Positions 30,667 to 41,386 are shown, counted from the first letter of the stretch. The stretch: 57,067 bases of DNA from Ascoidea tarda (nom. inval.) (GCA_030560485.1 JAKTTS010000033.1:1-57067), one strand, 5' to 3'. The notes: generated by a model from the letters alone, not told the origin. Translations and numbers: made by a program.

Positions 30667-30911
30667 TGTGAAGGGGAGAAGCAGTGGCAAAGAGATGTGT
30701 CTAGCAATGGTGTGTGAGCAATAGCAATATCTCCTGTGCTGCCTGGTGTTTCTGCTGAGTGCTCTTCTTCTGGTGAAGCTGCTTTTGCTGCTTTTGTTGG
30801 AGCTGTTGAAAGCAACTCGAAAAGACATTGGCTGCAAAAAGGAACCACACGTGATACACTATTTGGGACGTCTGTAATGTGACCGTCAGCAAGATCCACA
30901 CTGCTGGCGCA

Positions 30912-30917
30912 ACGCGT
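30912..30917. promoter_or_regulatory. MCB element ACGCGT
   Basis: A perfect MluI cell-cycle box in the divergent promoter. Mbp1-Swi6 binding is inferred from the motif alone. Confidence 0.4.
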
Positions 30918-31242
30918 AAAAAAGCAGATCCACACCGATGGTACGGAGCTAGCCGCCGCGCGAAAGGCAATGCGCGTACCCACTCGGCAGCTCTAACCGC
31001 AGCGATCGAACATCGCGCGTATTGTGCGGGCTTAGCTGCAACACACGGCTGGATGCTGCGGTACTATTTATAGGATGCGCATTTATGCACTGTGCTCACT
31101 TTGACGTGCGCTGTGCCGCCAAGACCCGTTGGCTTGCTGTGCTCTCGGCGCGGCTTCCTGCAATTGGCCCAGCACAGCCATTGCAATAAAAACGAACAGT
31201 GTTTTTGTCCGCCAATCGTATCGTTTGCGTCGTTGTGCAGCA

Positions 31243-31249
31243 CGCGAAA
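31243..31249 (+). promoter_or_regulatory. SCB element CGCGAAA
   Basis: Matches the Swi4-Swi6 consensus CRCGAAA, 216 bp upstream of the CRH1-type ATG. Cell-wall genes of this family are commonly SBF targets in yeast. Confidence 0.45.
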
Positions 31250-31464
31250 TACTGCTGTATAACATTCTCATGAAGCATAACATCTTGCGCTTCTTTCACT
31301 TATCGCCGGAGTGTATCTATCGTCTGTAAGTTATCACATATAAATAGCGTATTTTGCTTGATTTCCATCTGTTTAGTTCTTTCTTTTTCTCCATCTACTA
31401 TCTTGTTTTTTTTGCAGTCTTTCTTTCATTATCTTTCTGTGCCTTCGTTCTTTTGTCCACAAAG

Positions 31465-32583
31465 ATGCTCAGCATTCTATCCTTTCTCTCGCTATTTCTT
31501 TTGTTTCTCGCTCCCGTTTATTCATACTTGGATATCTGTAATCCGTTAAATACCACTGATGAGTGCGACCCAAATCCTGCTTTGGCAAAGTCCTACGAAA
31601 CAAATTTTACCTCCAATTCTTCAGTGTCTGAGTTTTTCTCCGTTTACTCAACCTCTTCTCAGGCAGGCACAATCAACTACACTGATGATGGCTTAGTCTT
31701 GTCTATCAATAAACGTTTTGACAACCCTTCTTTAGTCTCCAATGAGTATATTCTCTTTGGCAAATTTGAAGTCATCGCAAAAGCCTCGCCGGGCCAGGGC
31801 ATCATCTCAACCGTTTACTTGCAAAGTGACTGTGAGGATGAAATCGATATTGAATGGTTTGGTGGTAATGCTTATGAGGTTTGCTTGAATTTTTTCCACC
31901 AAGGTAATACTACCTTTTGGAACAGATCAACTTTGTATCAAATGCAAGACCCAAGAGCAGAATTCCACAACTATACCATAGACTGGGATAACGAAAGAAT
32001 CATCTGGTACATTGACGGCATTAAAGCCAAAGTCCTTTACAACAACACTTCTGATGGTTTCCCACAAACCCCCTCCAGGTTGTTTATTGGTTTATGGGCT
32101 GGTGGTGATTCTGACAACGCCGAAGGTACCATTCTGTGGGCTGGTGGTTTAACTGACTACGACGAATTGCCTTTCCACTTCTACATTGAAAGATTTGTTA
32201 TCACAGACTACTCCACCGGCGACTCCTACACGTACAAAGATACCTCGGGTGACTACGATTCAGTCGAAGCTGAAAATGGCGAGGTCCTAGGAAGAGTGCA
32301 AAAGGCTAAGGTGGAATTTGCTAGTTTGGTTGGTGGTACTGACGAAAGTGTATCGACATCAACTGCAAGAAATTCCACTTCCACCAGATCTCAATCCTCA
32401 ACAGCCTCAAACGACGATGAAGAGGAAACAACCACTGAAGACTCAAACCAAGTCACCTCCTCTCAATCATCTTCAAGCGAAGCCAAAGCAATGCATTTAG
32501 TCTCTCCATTTGACGGTAGCTCATTACATTATCTTACTGTTTTTACTGTTTTATCAATATCATCAATTGTAATATTACTATAG
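31465..32583 (+). CDS. CRH1: GPI-anchored cell-wall chitin-glucan transglycosylase (GH16, CRH family)
   Basis: A 372-residue secreted protein. A signal peptide (LSILSFLSLFLLFLAPVYS, residues 2-20) is followed by the family Cys pair (CNPLNTTDEC). The GH16 catalytic motif DEIDIEWFGG has E126 as nucleophile, D128 and E130 as acid/base. IDWDNERIIWYIDG and RLFIGLWAGGD follow, as in Crh1 and Utr2. The region from about 300 to 345 is Ser/Thr-rich, and the C-terminus is a hydrophobic GPI-addition tail ending in SSIVILL. The enzyme links chitin to beta-glucans in the wall (family knowledge). There is no N-terminal chitin-binding CBM18, so it is nearer to Crh1 than to Utr2. The frame is open from 31354 but that codon is TTG. 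The ATG at 31465 gives a clean signal peptide. Confidence 0.87.
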   Translation: MLSILSFLSLFLLFLAPVYSYLDICNPLNTTDECDPNPALAKSYETNFTSNSSVSEFFSVYSTSSQAGTINYTDDGLVLSINKRFDNPSLVSNEYILFGKFEVIAKASPGQGIISTVYLQSDCEDEIDIEWFGGNAYEVCLNFFHQGNTTFWNRSTLYQMQDPRAEFHNYTIDWDNERIIWYIDGIKAKVLYNNTSDGFPQTPSRLFIGLWAGGDSDNAEGTILWAGGLTDYDELPFHFYIERFVITDYSTGDSYTYKDTSGDYDSVEAENGEVLGRVQKAKVEFASLVGGTDESVSTSTARNSTSTRSQSSTASNDDEEETTTEDSNQVTSSQSSSSEAKAMHLVSPFDGSSLHYLTVFTVLSISSIVILL

Positions 32584-33352
32584 GCTATACTTTTTTATCA
32601 CTTTCTTTGGTTTTTTTATTGATTTTTTATTTTTATTCTATTTTCATTCTTCTTCGTATTCTTTATTTCTCATACTTAATTTTCTCCAAATTTGTATATT
32701 GATTCTATTCCTTTCTCTTGGTTCCTCTTTCTCTCTTTTTTTCACCTTACTTGGATTATTCTTACTCTCAAATTCCTCTTCAAATGCATTCTTTTCTATA
32801 TTTGTCTCAAACTTAATTTTCATATCCAAATAAATCAACTCATTTTTCAGCACAGTACAAATGAAAAAATTTACCGGTTTTTGTGCTCGTATTACAAGAA
32901 AAAACAAGGGCAATAATAAACAATACCATCAAGAAAGCACCAAGATTATTCCAAAAATACACAAAGAAGAATTAACCCACTCCTGATAACAAATTTCGTC
33001 ATTTCAGATCTGAAACTTTATTCTACTGTGCTTTTTATTTTTATTTTCCAGCTTCAATCGCTGCACCTCCAAACCTTAAATTTCCCTTCCAATTGCATGT
33101 TCAATATCCAATAGTATCTCCAATAGCATCTTCAATCAGTTGAATCCACTTCTATTAGTTGCAATCCTTTTCATTCAGCCCATTTCAACCTGGCTTATCT
33201 GAGTTGCATTTGCATCTACTTTTCGAAAAACTTTTGCTACATTTTTGTCACACACTCCACAAGCCCATCTAAAGCCCATCTAAAGCCTAAAAGCCTAACA
33301 AAAGCCTAAAAATCTAAAAATCTACAAATCGAATGTCTAAAAATTTGAAAAT
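32584..33352. other. Convergent intergenic region, CRH1-type gene and REV3
   Basis: A 769-bp pyrimidine-rich spacer holding both 3' flanks. The last 100 bp are made of short AAAGCC/AAATCTA repeats. The ORFs here are low-complexity shadows. Confidence 0.6.
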
Positions 33353-33366
33353 CTAAAAATCTAACA
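33261..33366. repeat. Short imperfect AAAGCCTA/AAATCTA repeats
   Basis: Degenerate 8-11-bp units (AAGCCCATCTA twice, AAGCCTAA three times, AAAATCTA several times) reach into the last codons of REV3. Confidence 0.65.
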
Positions 33367-36300
33367 ACTGCTTAACTAACCTCCCTTTTCGATTTAGGTC
33401 TTCCATTTTCAACTCACTTTTCTTTCGTTGATAATAAATTGAGCAATCTTGATTACAACACATTATCCTATCAATGTCATTGCTATAATTACTCTTATCG
33501 CTCAATGAACAGTTTTTGCAAATTGTCTTGATCTTGTAATTTTTCTCCTCAACTTTTTTTATCTTATTAATTATCTTGACCACCGTATTCCTTTTATCAA
33601 AATAACAATTAAAACAAATGAAATCCTTTAAAATCTCATTTTTATGGCAAATAAAACAATTATTGTTCTTGATATATTTATTTAGCCCTCCTTTCTCAAT
33701 CTCCTTATTATTCTCAATTATTCCATTACCAAATTTCGGCATATCTTCATACCATCTTAATACATTAACACCAATCAAATTGAACACCCTCTCCAACGGT
33801 GGGATAATATTCTTTCGAATATAATAGTCATAATCCAATTCATATTTGTTTGGATTATTGATAAATTCTTCTGGCGATATTGCTCGTTTCCTCAATATTT
33901 CTCCTTTCTGACCTTTTCTTATCAAATATGGAACCCTTTCTTTATATTGTGGCTCTAATCTATCATCTTCTTCCATTTTCTCAGTTATTAATGCCGCTCC
34001 TGCAGGCATATACCGGACATCTTTATATGACCCAATCCGAACTTCTTTTGCAAAACAAAAATCTTTAATAGAAACTTTCCCAACAATTATCTTATAAAAC
34101 TGTTCTTGAACGTACTTTTTAATTTTAGAAATATCAGGTTCGTCAAATAAAATTCTCAAACTTTTCTCTAATATTTTCTGCTGCGCTGGCGTACCATCTC
34201 TTCTAACTGTTTCAATTCCTTTGGCATCAAATGTGGGCTCAATCTGTTCTCTAAACTCATAAGAATACCCAGCATATCTTTTTTTAGCAATTAAAACACT
34301 GGGAAAATAAACCTTCTCGAATTTTAATTTTATGGGTTTCGGATTGCTTTTAGTTACCGACTCTGCTATTTCCTTCCCGATTTCAAAGGCCTCGTCTTTT
34401 GATTTACCCACTAAACAAACAAATAATGAATCTGTATCCCCATAAACAACTTTGGCATTCCATTTCTCATTATTCTCAATAAATTCAACAGATTTTTCCA
34501 ATATCTCTCTCCCTGTTTGCACAATACTATCCGCTACTGCTGAGCATGGCATTCTACCAGAAAACGTGGCAGATGTATATCCATATGTGACGTTTGCAAC
34601 CAATTTTAATCCCAATTGCCTGTTATAAAATAACTTGTAAAGCTCCTTGTTGTCTTTTAATAAATTCATAGTCTCCTTAACCATAATTCTACTCTCCAAT
34701 AATTCTCCCAAAATTTTCGCTAACAACGATTTTCGAATATTCGGCTTGACAAACATATAACCATTTGGGGATATTGTTATATCATCTTCAAGTAGCTCTA
34801 ATAAACCACCAGGTAATTTAAGATTAATGCAACCAATCTCGTTGCCATTTTTCGCATCAAATCCGCGCAATTTCCCCAAAATTGTAGAATAACAATAATT
34901 ATATGCAATTATAACTGATGGATATAATGATTGAAAATCCAAAACAACTACCGGACTCTTGAAATATGAAGAATTGGGCTCCATCACCAATGGAATACAA
35001 TCTAAAGCTGCTTGTTTTCGTACCTGTTTCTTACTTGGTGAATATAACATAAAATTCTCTGCTTTGCACATTCTAACCATGAACGATTCAACTTTATATT
35101 GAGATCCTCTGTATAAAACTGAATAAAAATCAATACCTCCCAATCTCGCTTGTTCTGCTGTTCTTGAAATTAAATCTGAAGACTGCAATAATTTTAAATT
35201 GATTTCAATCCGTTTTAGCCAGTAATTTAGCAAAATAGCCTTTTCTCCTGGCAATCCATGAAAAAAACTAGTCAATGTGTGACAATCATAATGTGCTATT
35301 CTTTCATGTAAAACATGATAAGTGATATTTTCAATCGAATACTTTTGCAAGTCAAAAATTGATCTCAAATGTCTCCAAATATTTATCATATGTCTACCAG
35401 TAATCTTGAATGCTGAAGCATGAGTATAGCCCCATTTATCCCCGACCTTATTCTTATAATTCGAGCTCACCCTTGATAAAGCTTCACATAAATCATATTG
35501 ATAAATGGCTTTGCATCTTTCAATTACATAGCCCCATGATGACGAATGAACCTCAAAACCTGCAAGTATGTCTGGATCCACTAATTGAACTAGATTGCCT
35601 AGTTCTATAAGCATTTCAAGTTCTTCATAATGTCCAATTGGAATAGTAGTCAATCTCGAAAAACTTGTCAGTAAGTTTTGTCCTTTAGAATCTAACAAAA
35701 ATATTCCAGTATTAGAAATTCCCAAATCAAAGGGCATAATTTCTTCTTCAAATTTCCAAAATATTGCAGCTATCTCATCAACTAGTGGATCTGGAACAAA
35801 ATTTGGTCTTGTATTAACATGTATTTCAATTGTAAAAACAGTCAAATGGTTATATTGGTTGGGTTTCTTTTGTATTTTATGTTTAGGAGTTTGGTATTTA
35901 AATCCAAACTTCATTTTTTGAGTTGTCGGTTCAACTTGAGATGAAAACAACAGACTTCTACGTTTTTTTCTGTATTGAGAATAAAACAATGACAAATCCA
36001 TGTCTTCTTGATCTTCAATAGACCTACTGTCTTCACTATCATCACTGTCAACGTCAGTATTTCCATCATGAAAACCAGCTTTTTGTTTTCTCTTCAATAA
36101 CAGTTCTTTACTTTTCTTGATATGTATATTATGTAAAATTTGATCCACATCAACTTCATTGTAACTTGGAGGTTTAATAACATACTTCCAAATTTTAGAA
36201 TTATTAATATTTATTTTTCTTTTGATTGAATGATTCTCGTAATTTACAATTTGACTTTTAACTTGTCGTCTAAGAATTTCTGATATCGAATTTATTCCAC

Positions 36301-39196
36301 CACTAGTTTTTACACCAGGCAAACAATCTTTATCTAAACATTTAAGAATATATTTCTTTCCTGCGTAAACATGAGATGTCTTCGGTACATCTTCTTTTGC
36401 GCTATAAAATGGATCATTATACTCGATCTTTGGCAAGTCATATTCTCTTTCAAACGATTTCATAATATCATCTGAATCTGGCTGTAAAATAATATAAGAG
36501 TAACAATAATTAGAATTTGAATTCAAACCAAAATAATTTATGTATGGAGGATTTTCACTAAATGAAGTCTTAGATGAAAATGTGCTATCAAATATATCAG
36601 ACCTTATAGATTTTAGAGAACTTTGAAAAGCTTGAGAAACTGGTCTTTGTGACATTAATCTTTGACTGTTCAAATTTCTGGATTTTTGCTGAGAGAAATA
36701 AACATCAATGTCCTCAATTTCAATTTCATTTTTGTAAGAGCCAGAGTTATTATTTTTTTCAGTGTCATCTATAAATTTCATTGGAGATGAGTTTGCTAAA
36801 AAGCCTTTATCTGTAAATGACTTTTCACTTGTCGTTGAAATGCCATTTGTATTATGTTCAATATGAGATGAGTTTTGATTGATTGAGGGTAATTTATTAT
36901 TATTATTTATTTTACTATTAACATTGTTGTCAGAAGTAAAGTTTTTGCCATCAAAATTGCCTGTGGGATTGTTGTTAAGTGGAATATCATAAAGATCGTC
37001 ATCACTAAAGTTGAAAAAATCATCATTGTCGAAAAATGAAGAATTTTTTGTTTTCTCATTAATTTTTTGCAAAGTAACTTTATTTTTCGGCAAAACTGGA
37101 AATAGTTTATTTAAATTTTCCATGGGAGTTTTTATATGCTTCAATAAAGTTTCATTAACATTATTAAAGTTGTTAATATTTGTAATATAATTCTCAAATG
37201 ACAACTCATTTTCATTTTCATTTTCATTTTTATCTTTATCTTTATCTTTATTATTTTTACTCTTTTCTTTTAAAGAGTCTAAAATATAGTTAAACAAATC
37301 ATCTAGATCGGCCTGTGAACTCCAATCAGTGAAATTTTTATCTTTAATATTAAGGGCTCTTTCAATTGAGAGCAGAGGTTCAAAACATGGTTTATTTCGA
37401 ATTTTTCTTTGGTAAACTGTATCTTTTATAATTTCATCTATACTTGATAAATATTTTTCTTTAGAATTTGCTTCATAATCTTTATTATATTTATGCTGAA
37501 AATACTCTAAAAAATCATGGTGCAAATCTCTTTTCTTTAACTTGGATCGATTAGAAATGGACTGGCATGGTATATCTATTTCTAAAAATGTTTTTCCAAT
37601 CCTTTTTATGTTTAATAAAACATTTGAACTGTTTTGATTAACTAAACTTCGAGTTAAATTTATAATATCATTATTTAATTTAGCCTTATTTGTCAAACTG
37701 TGCTGGTTTTCTATATTTTGATCACCAATATCATCACCATTATTATTATCATTATTATCATTATTATCATTATTATCATTATTATCATGATTATCATTAT
37801 TATCATTATTATCATTATTATCATTATTATCATGATTATCATTATTATCATTATTATCATTATTATCATTATTATCATGATTATCATTATTATCATTATT
37901 ATCATTATTATCATTATTATCATGATTATCATTATTATCATTATTATCATTATTATCATTATTATCATGATTATCATTATTATCATTATTATCATTATTA
38001 TCATTATTATCATGATTATCATTATTATCATTATTATCATGATTATCATTATTATCATTATTATCAATTTCACTGATTTCATCTGTGTTATTATTTTGAT
38101 TTTGATTTTGATTTTGGTTTTGGTTTTCAGTTTGATTTTTTTCATTATCAGAGGAGCTTATTTTAATATTAAATATAGGATTTCTCAAAAATATCAAATT
38201 TTTATCTATGTTTAACCAAGAGCATCCAAAAAGATTAAAATCACTCAAAAACTGTAGGATATAAGGAATGTGGGACTCGTAAATTTTAATATTCTTCAAT
38301 AGAGGACTGGTGATAGTATTGTCATTGATAATGTTGACCAATTTTGAATGATAAACAGGGGATAATAATGAAACTTTATAAAACAATTTGTAGCCAATAT
38401 GATAGCCATAAAATGGAGTTGATTTCACCACTGAAACATCGGCGATATATTTGAAATTTTTTCTCTTTTTTTTGGAATTATATTTTAAATAATCATTTCG
38501 AGTGAAATCATATTCACTTGGATCTTTTCCAATCATTTTCAAGAAATTCATTTCATCCTGGTTGAAATTATTCTGTTTTTTCTTGTTTTTTTTTTCATTA
38601 CTTCTCTTGTAAGCAATCTCTATTTGACTTTCCAATAAATCTTTCAAGTAATCGCAATTATCATTGATAAAATCCAACAAATCGTCAATGTATTTGTCTG
38701 AATTTTCTGTGTCTGAATATTTCTTTTTTAAAACATTTTCTCTGACTGATATGTTTTTGAAGTCGAGAAAAAAATAAGGGTAAACTCCATGAATATGAAC
38801 TAAAACAGTGTGCCCAGTTTTCAAAGAACCAAAAATTCTTATCACTGGAACCATATTGAACTTCGACACATGCTTTTTGCTCATATAAGAACTGGCGTCA
38901 TCTTTGTTATTGATATTGTAATTCTGCAGGCTGTTTGGATCGATATTGATGATAGAATCATCCAAAAAAGTGGAAACAGCCTGATAGGAATCAATTGAGT
39001 TTATCTGCACTTTCACCACCTCTTCCTCATATTCAGTCTCTTCTGTACCCAAGCTGCCTTTGCTTCCATTCTTTTGAGAGCTGTTATGGAGTATTTCAGC
39101 AAGACTAATATCTCCAGGAGATGAAAACGCCAAATTCGACTCGAAATCTGACCCGAAATCCGAATCAAAGTCTATATCAGATAAGTTCCCAGGCAT
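33353..39196 (-). CDS. REV3: DNA polymerase zeta catalytic subunit
   Basis: This 1947-residue B-family translesion polymerase extends primers past lesions together with Rev7. The N-terminal domain has FYGYHIGYKLFYKVSLLSP and FLSDFNLFGCSWLNI. The exonuclease-like domain has DPDILAGFEVHSSSWGY. The polymerase motifs are VVLDFQSLYPSVII (about residue 1420), KLVANVTYGY and VVYGDTDSLFV (about 1585), with all catalytic Asp present. The C-terminus has the CysA (CFICHK...CFNC) and CysB (CKNC...CCNQDC) clusters; CysB holds the Fe-S centre that binds Pol31. It is longer than Saccharomyces Rev3 (about 1500 residues) because of insertions, mainly a (DNN)n tract encoded by a 45-bp minisatellite at about residues 377-487, plus Asn-rich linkers. 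The ATG at 39196 is used, since the three codons upstream start at TTG. Confidence 0.95.
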   Translation of the reverse strand: MPGNLSDIDFDSDFGSDFESNLAFSSPGDISLAEILHNSSQKNGSKGSLGTEETEYEEEVVKVQINSIDSYQAVSTFLDDSIINIDPNSLQNYNINNKDDASSYMSKKHVSKFNMVPVIRIFGSLKTGHTVLVHIHGVYPYFFLDFKNISVRENVLKKKYSDTENSDKYIDDLLDFINDNCDYLKDLLESQIEIAYKRSNEKKNKKKQNNFNQDEMNFLKMIGKDPSEYDFTRNDYLKYNSKKKRKNFKYIADVSVVKSTPFYGYHIGYKLFYKVSLLSPVYHSKLVNIINDNTITSPLLKNIKIYESHIPYILQFLSDFNLFGCSWLNIDKNLIFLRNPIFNIKISSSDNEKNQTENQNQNQNQNQNNNTDEISEIDNNDNNDNHDNNDNNDNHDNNDNNDNNDNNDNHDNNDNNDNNDNNDNHDNNDNNDNNDNNDNHDNNDNNDNNDNNDNHDNNDNNDNNDNNDNHDNNDNNDNNDNNDNNNGDDIGDQNIENQHSLTNKAKLNNDIINLTRSLVNQNSSNVLLNIKRIGKTFLEIDIPCQSISNRSKLKKRDLHHDFLEYFQHKYNKDYEANSKEKYLSSIDEIIKDTVYQRKIRNKPCFEPLLSIERALNIKDKNFTDWSSQADLDDLFNYILDSLKEKSKNNKDKDKDKNENENENELSFENYITNINNFNNVNETLLKHIKTPMENLNKLFPVLPKNKVTLQKINEKTKNSSFFDNDDFFNFSDDDLYDIPLNNNPTGNFDGKNFTSDNNVNSKINNNNKLPSINQNSSHIEHNTNGISTTSEKSFTDKGFLANSSPMKFIDDTEKNNNSGSYKNEIEIEDIDVYFSQQKSRNLNSQRLMSQRPVSQAFQSSLKSIRSDIFDSTFSSKTSFSENPPYINYFGLNSNSNYCYSYIILQPDSDDIMKSFEREYDLPKIEYNDPFYSAKEDVPKTSHVYAGKKYILKCLDKDCLPGVKTSGGINSISEILRRQVKSQIVNYENHSIKRKININNSKIWKYVIKPPSYNEVDVDQILHNIHIKKSKELLLKRKQKAGFHDGNTDVDSDDSEDSRSIEDQEDMDLSLFYSQYRKKRRSLLFSSQVEPTTQKMKFGFKYQTPKHKIQKKPNQYNHLTVFTIEIHVNTRPNFVPDPLVDEIAAIFWKFEEEIMPFDLGISNTGIFLLDSKGQNLLTSFSRLTTIPIGHYEELEMLIELGNLVQLVDPDILAGFEVHSSSWGYVIERCKAIYQYDLCEALSRVSSNYKNKVGDKWGYTHASAFKITGRHMINIWRHLRSIFDLQKYSIENITYHVLHERIAHYDCHTLTSFFHGLPGEKAILLNYWLKRIEINLKLLQSSDLISRTAEQARLGGIDFYSVLYRGSQYKVESFMVRMCKAENFMLYSPSKKQVRKQAALDCIPLVMEPNSSYFKSPVVVLDFQSLYPSVIIAYNYCYSTILGKLRGFDAKNGNEIGCINLKLPGGLLELLEDDITISPNGYMFVKPNIRKSLLAKILGELLESRIMVKETMNLLKDNKELYKLFYNRQLGLKLVANVTYGYTSATFSGRMPCSAVADSIVQTGREILEKSVEFIENNEKWNAKVVYGDTDSLFVCLVGKSKDEAFEIGKEIAESVTKSNPKPIKLKFEKVYFPSVLIAKKRYAGYSYEFREQIEPTFDAKGIETVRRDGTPAQQKILEKSLRILFDEPDISKIKKYVQEQFYKIIVGKVSIKDFCFAKEVRIGSYKDVRYMPAGAALITEKMEEDDRLEPQYKERVPYLIRKGQKGEILRKRAISPEEFINNPNKYELDYDYYIRKNIIPPLERVFNLIGVNVLRWYEDMPKFGNGIIENNKEIEKGGLNKYIKNNNCFICHKNEILKDFICFNCYFDKRNTVVKIINKIKKVEEKNYKIKTICKNCSLSDKSNYSNDIDRIMCCNQDCSIYYQRKKSELKMEDLNRKGRLVKQLLDF
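37735..38066. repeat. 45-bp coding minisatellite in REV3
   Basis: Five near-perfect copies of a 45-bp unit encode DNNDNNDNNDNNDNH. They are flanked by shorter versions (DNNDNNDNH) and a diverged end. Each unit itself consists of 9-bp steps (GATAATAAT on the coding strand) closed by GATAATCAT. Copies are almost identical, which suggests recent expansion. The array keeps the REV3 frame, since 45 and 9 are multiples of 3. Confidence 0.95.
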
Positions 39197-39409
39197 GATG
39201 TGCAACAGTTACATTCTCTTGGACCCAGAGCCTGAATTGAACAACACAGGTTTGGATAGCAGGGTTGGTAGCAGAGTTGGCAGAGGATTTTGGTCAGAGA
39301 GTTGAGAAGGACGCCACTTTTGTTTTTTTGCTTTAAACTTTCTCATTCCTCCAAACAGTTGTGTTTATAATGAAAGCTGACTTTCGAGCAGCATCTACTG
39401 AAGAACAAC

Positions 39410-41224
39410 ATGGACAAGAGCTTTATACTAGACATATTGCACAGGACTCTTTCCAACTCTGATATATTGTCAGAAAACAGCAAATGGAACGAACTATCAG
39501 AGGATCAAGGCGAAGACAAAGCTTATATCAACCAGTTGGTGAACGAGAAATCAATAGCACAGAGATTGAATAACCAATTGTATCTGAGATTTGTCAGTGA
39601 TAACATAGACAGTGCCTTCAAGAGTTCGCTTATAGTCTTCAGGTTCTTGACCAATTGCTTTGATGCCAATAGCACCAGAAGAGGACTCAATTTAGTTAAC
39701 GACGATGTTACAACTGAATACAACTTGATCCATATCAATTTCATAAATTTGATCAATTTCGTGATATCAATCAAGCCTGTATACTTGTTTATTTTCAAGG
39801 ATGAACTAGCTGATGATGGCAACAACATCGGTGCTATTAACACCACCTTTGAGATTGTGTTTGATAAAAATGGAGAGCTTTTAGACAGTTCCAAAATCAA
39901 AAATTTGGAACGAATTCAGATAAACATCTCTTTTTTGTTGATTTTGACCAATTTACTTTCAATCAAGTTATTTAAATTAAGAGACATGAGTGGCTATAAG
40001 CACAATGATAATGATAATACAACTGAAAATGAGACTGATAACGAAGACCTTATTAATCCAGAGCTAGAAGATTACATGAATGATAAGCTATTGCCAATTT
40101 TATCACTTATTATCTTGAAATTTGGCTTGTTTTTTCTTCCAGATGATGACTTTAACAGTCATAATATAAATCAACAAAATGATATAAAACCTTTTGAAAA
40201 AAAAAAATCGAAGATTAAAGATGAGCCTCCACCAATAGTGGTACTAAAAACGACACAAACAACGAATCAATGCTTTGAGTTATTTATGCAAAAAAATCGG
40301 ATTTTCATTTATTTTTTTCATCTAGTTATATTGCTTTATCAAAAGAGTTCTTTGGATTTTACTCTATTGAAAATCAGCTACTTGTTCAAGCTTGTTGCAA
40401 ATCGTTATAATATAACAAATACAATAATAAACAATAATAATAGCCTTTCTAATAGCGATTTATATACTGATATCCCCATTAAAAATGCATTTGAATATAT
40501 TAGAAAAAATCATCTCAAGGAAAAAAATTCTGAAAAGAATACTTCAAGTAATAATACCAAAATCATAATATCATATCTAAGAAAAATGTATAATGTAACT
40601 ACAATAATAGAGACTCTAAAAGTTTTTTCAATTTCAACCCAAGCATTTTACTTGGATTACTTAAAAGAAAAAAATTATTATGATCAATTATTTATCAATT
40701 GCAACAAAGAGCCGAATTTAACAACTTCAACTAAAACCCAGGGTCAAAATCCAATTGAAAACACTATAGCGAAAAATGAAAACTTGGACGAAAAAATAGC
40801 ACAACTAAGTCAAAAAATTGAAGAATTGGAAAAGTTAATCATAGAAAAAAAAACAAGAATAGAAGATGCTAAAAAACAAAAACATTCCTTTGTTAAAAAA
40901 AATAAACTATTGGATAATCAGATTATAGAGGAAAGGGAAAAGGGCAAAATTGAGATGAATAAGATAATCGAAGAACATGCAATTCAAAATAAAGAATTGT
41001 TTAGTAAAGTTTTTAAAGAAGCTTATGACTCTACTATCAATGAATTAACAACTGATTACAAAGAAGAAAAGTCTTCTAAGTTTACAGAAAATCAACAACA
41101 AATTGATGAAATTAATCAAAACCATTTGACAAAATTGAATGAAATGACGGACGAGTTTAAAAAGAAGGAAAAAGCATTGATTGCAAATATTAAACAGTGG
41201 AAATACTTTGTTGAAAATGACTAA
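39410..41224 (+). CDS. Uncharacterised protein with helical N-terminus and C-terminal coiled coil
   Basis: I do not recognise this 604-residue protein. Residues 45-200 look alpha-helical with armadillo-like patterns (SLIVFRFLTNCFD, LIHINFINLINFVISIKPVYLF, FLLILTNLLSIKLF). An Asn/Asp/Glu-rich acidic linker (about 195-215) and a second helical block (225-440) follow. Residues about 460-600 form a strong coiled coil (LDEKIAQLSQKIEELEKLI). The order of helical repeats then coiled coil resembles tethering or scaffold proteins such as Uso1, but I see no sequence match that would justify a name. The ATG at 39410 is the first in frame. It is divergent from REV3, with 213 bp between the starts. Confidence 0.75.
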   Translation: MDKSFILDILHRTLSNSDILSENSKWNELSEDQGEDKAYINQLVNEKSIAQRLNNQLYLRFVSDNIDSAFKSSLIVFRFLTNCFDANSTRRGLNLVNDDVTTEYNLIHINFINLINFVISIKPVYLFIFKDELADDGNNIGAINTTFEIVFDKNGELLDSSKIKNLERIQINISFLLILTNLLSIKLFKLRDMSGYKHNDNDNTTENETDNEDLINPELEDYMNDKLLPILSLIILKFGLFFLPDDDFNSHNINQQNDIKPFEKKKSKIKDEPPPIVVLKTTQTTNQCFELFMQKNRIFIYFFHLVILLYQKSSLDFTLLKISYLFKLVANRYNITNTIINNNNSLSNSDLYTDIPIKNAFEYIRKNHLKEKNSEKNTSSNNTKIIISYLRKMYNVTTIIETLKVFSISTQAFYLDYLKEKNYYDQLFINCNKEPNLTTSTKTQGQNPIENTIAKNENLDEKIAQLSQKIEELEKLIIEKKTRIEDAKKQKHSFVKKNKLLDNQIIEEREKGKIEMNKIIEEHAIQNKELFSKVFKEAYDSTINELTTDYKEEKSSKFTENQQQIDEINQNHLTKLNEMTDEFKKKEKALIANIKQWKYFVEND

Positions 41225-41386
41225 ATGGTTAAAAATTTGAAATAGCATATAAAAAAAACCACACCAAGAACAGTTTGGAGGAAAATATGTTTTTTGAAAT
41301 TTAATGCACAACAGATAGCGTTGTATTGTTTTCTTTTTCTTTCTATGTTCACCACCTGGAAGGTTGTCTCTTTTTTAAATAGATTA

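Larger units (their letters stand above)
30667..31464. other. Divergent promoter region of VPH1 and the CRH1-type gene
   Basis: About 800 bp, with 30850-31320 markedly GC-rich compared with the flanking genes. It holds an MCB box (30912-30917), an SCB box (31243-31249) and a TATAAATA at 31339-31346, about 120 bp before the CRH1-type ATG. ORFs on both strands here follow the GC-rich composition and have no recognisable product. Confidence 0.6.

Noticed and set aside
30594-30983. 129-codon and overlapping minus-strand frames upstream of VPH1
   Set aside because: They overlap the real VPH1 first exon and intron in other frames and have no similarity. Only the ATG at 30666 gives the conserved start.
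37690-38215. Long Ile- and His/Tyr-rich frames opposite REV3
   Set aside because: They are other-frame readings of the 45-bp minisatellite.
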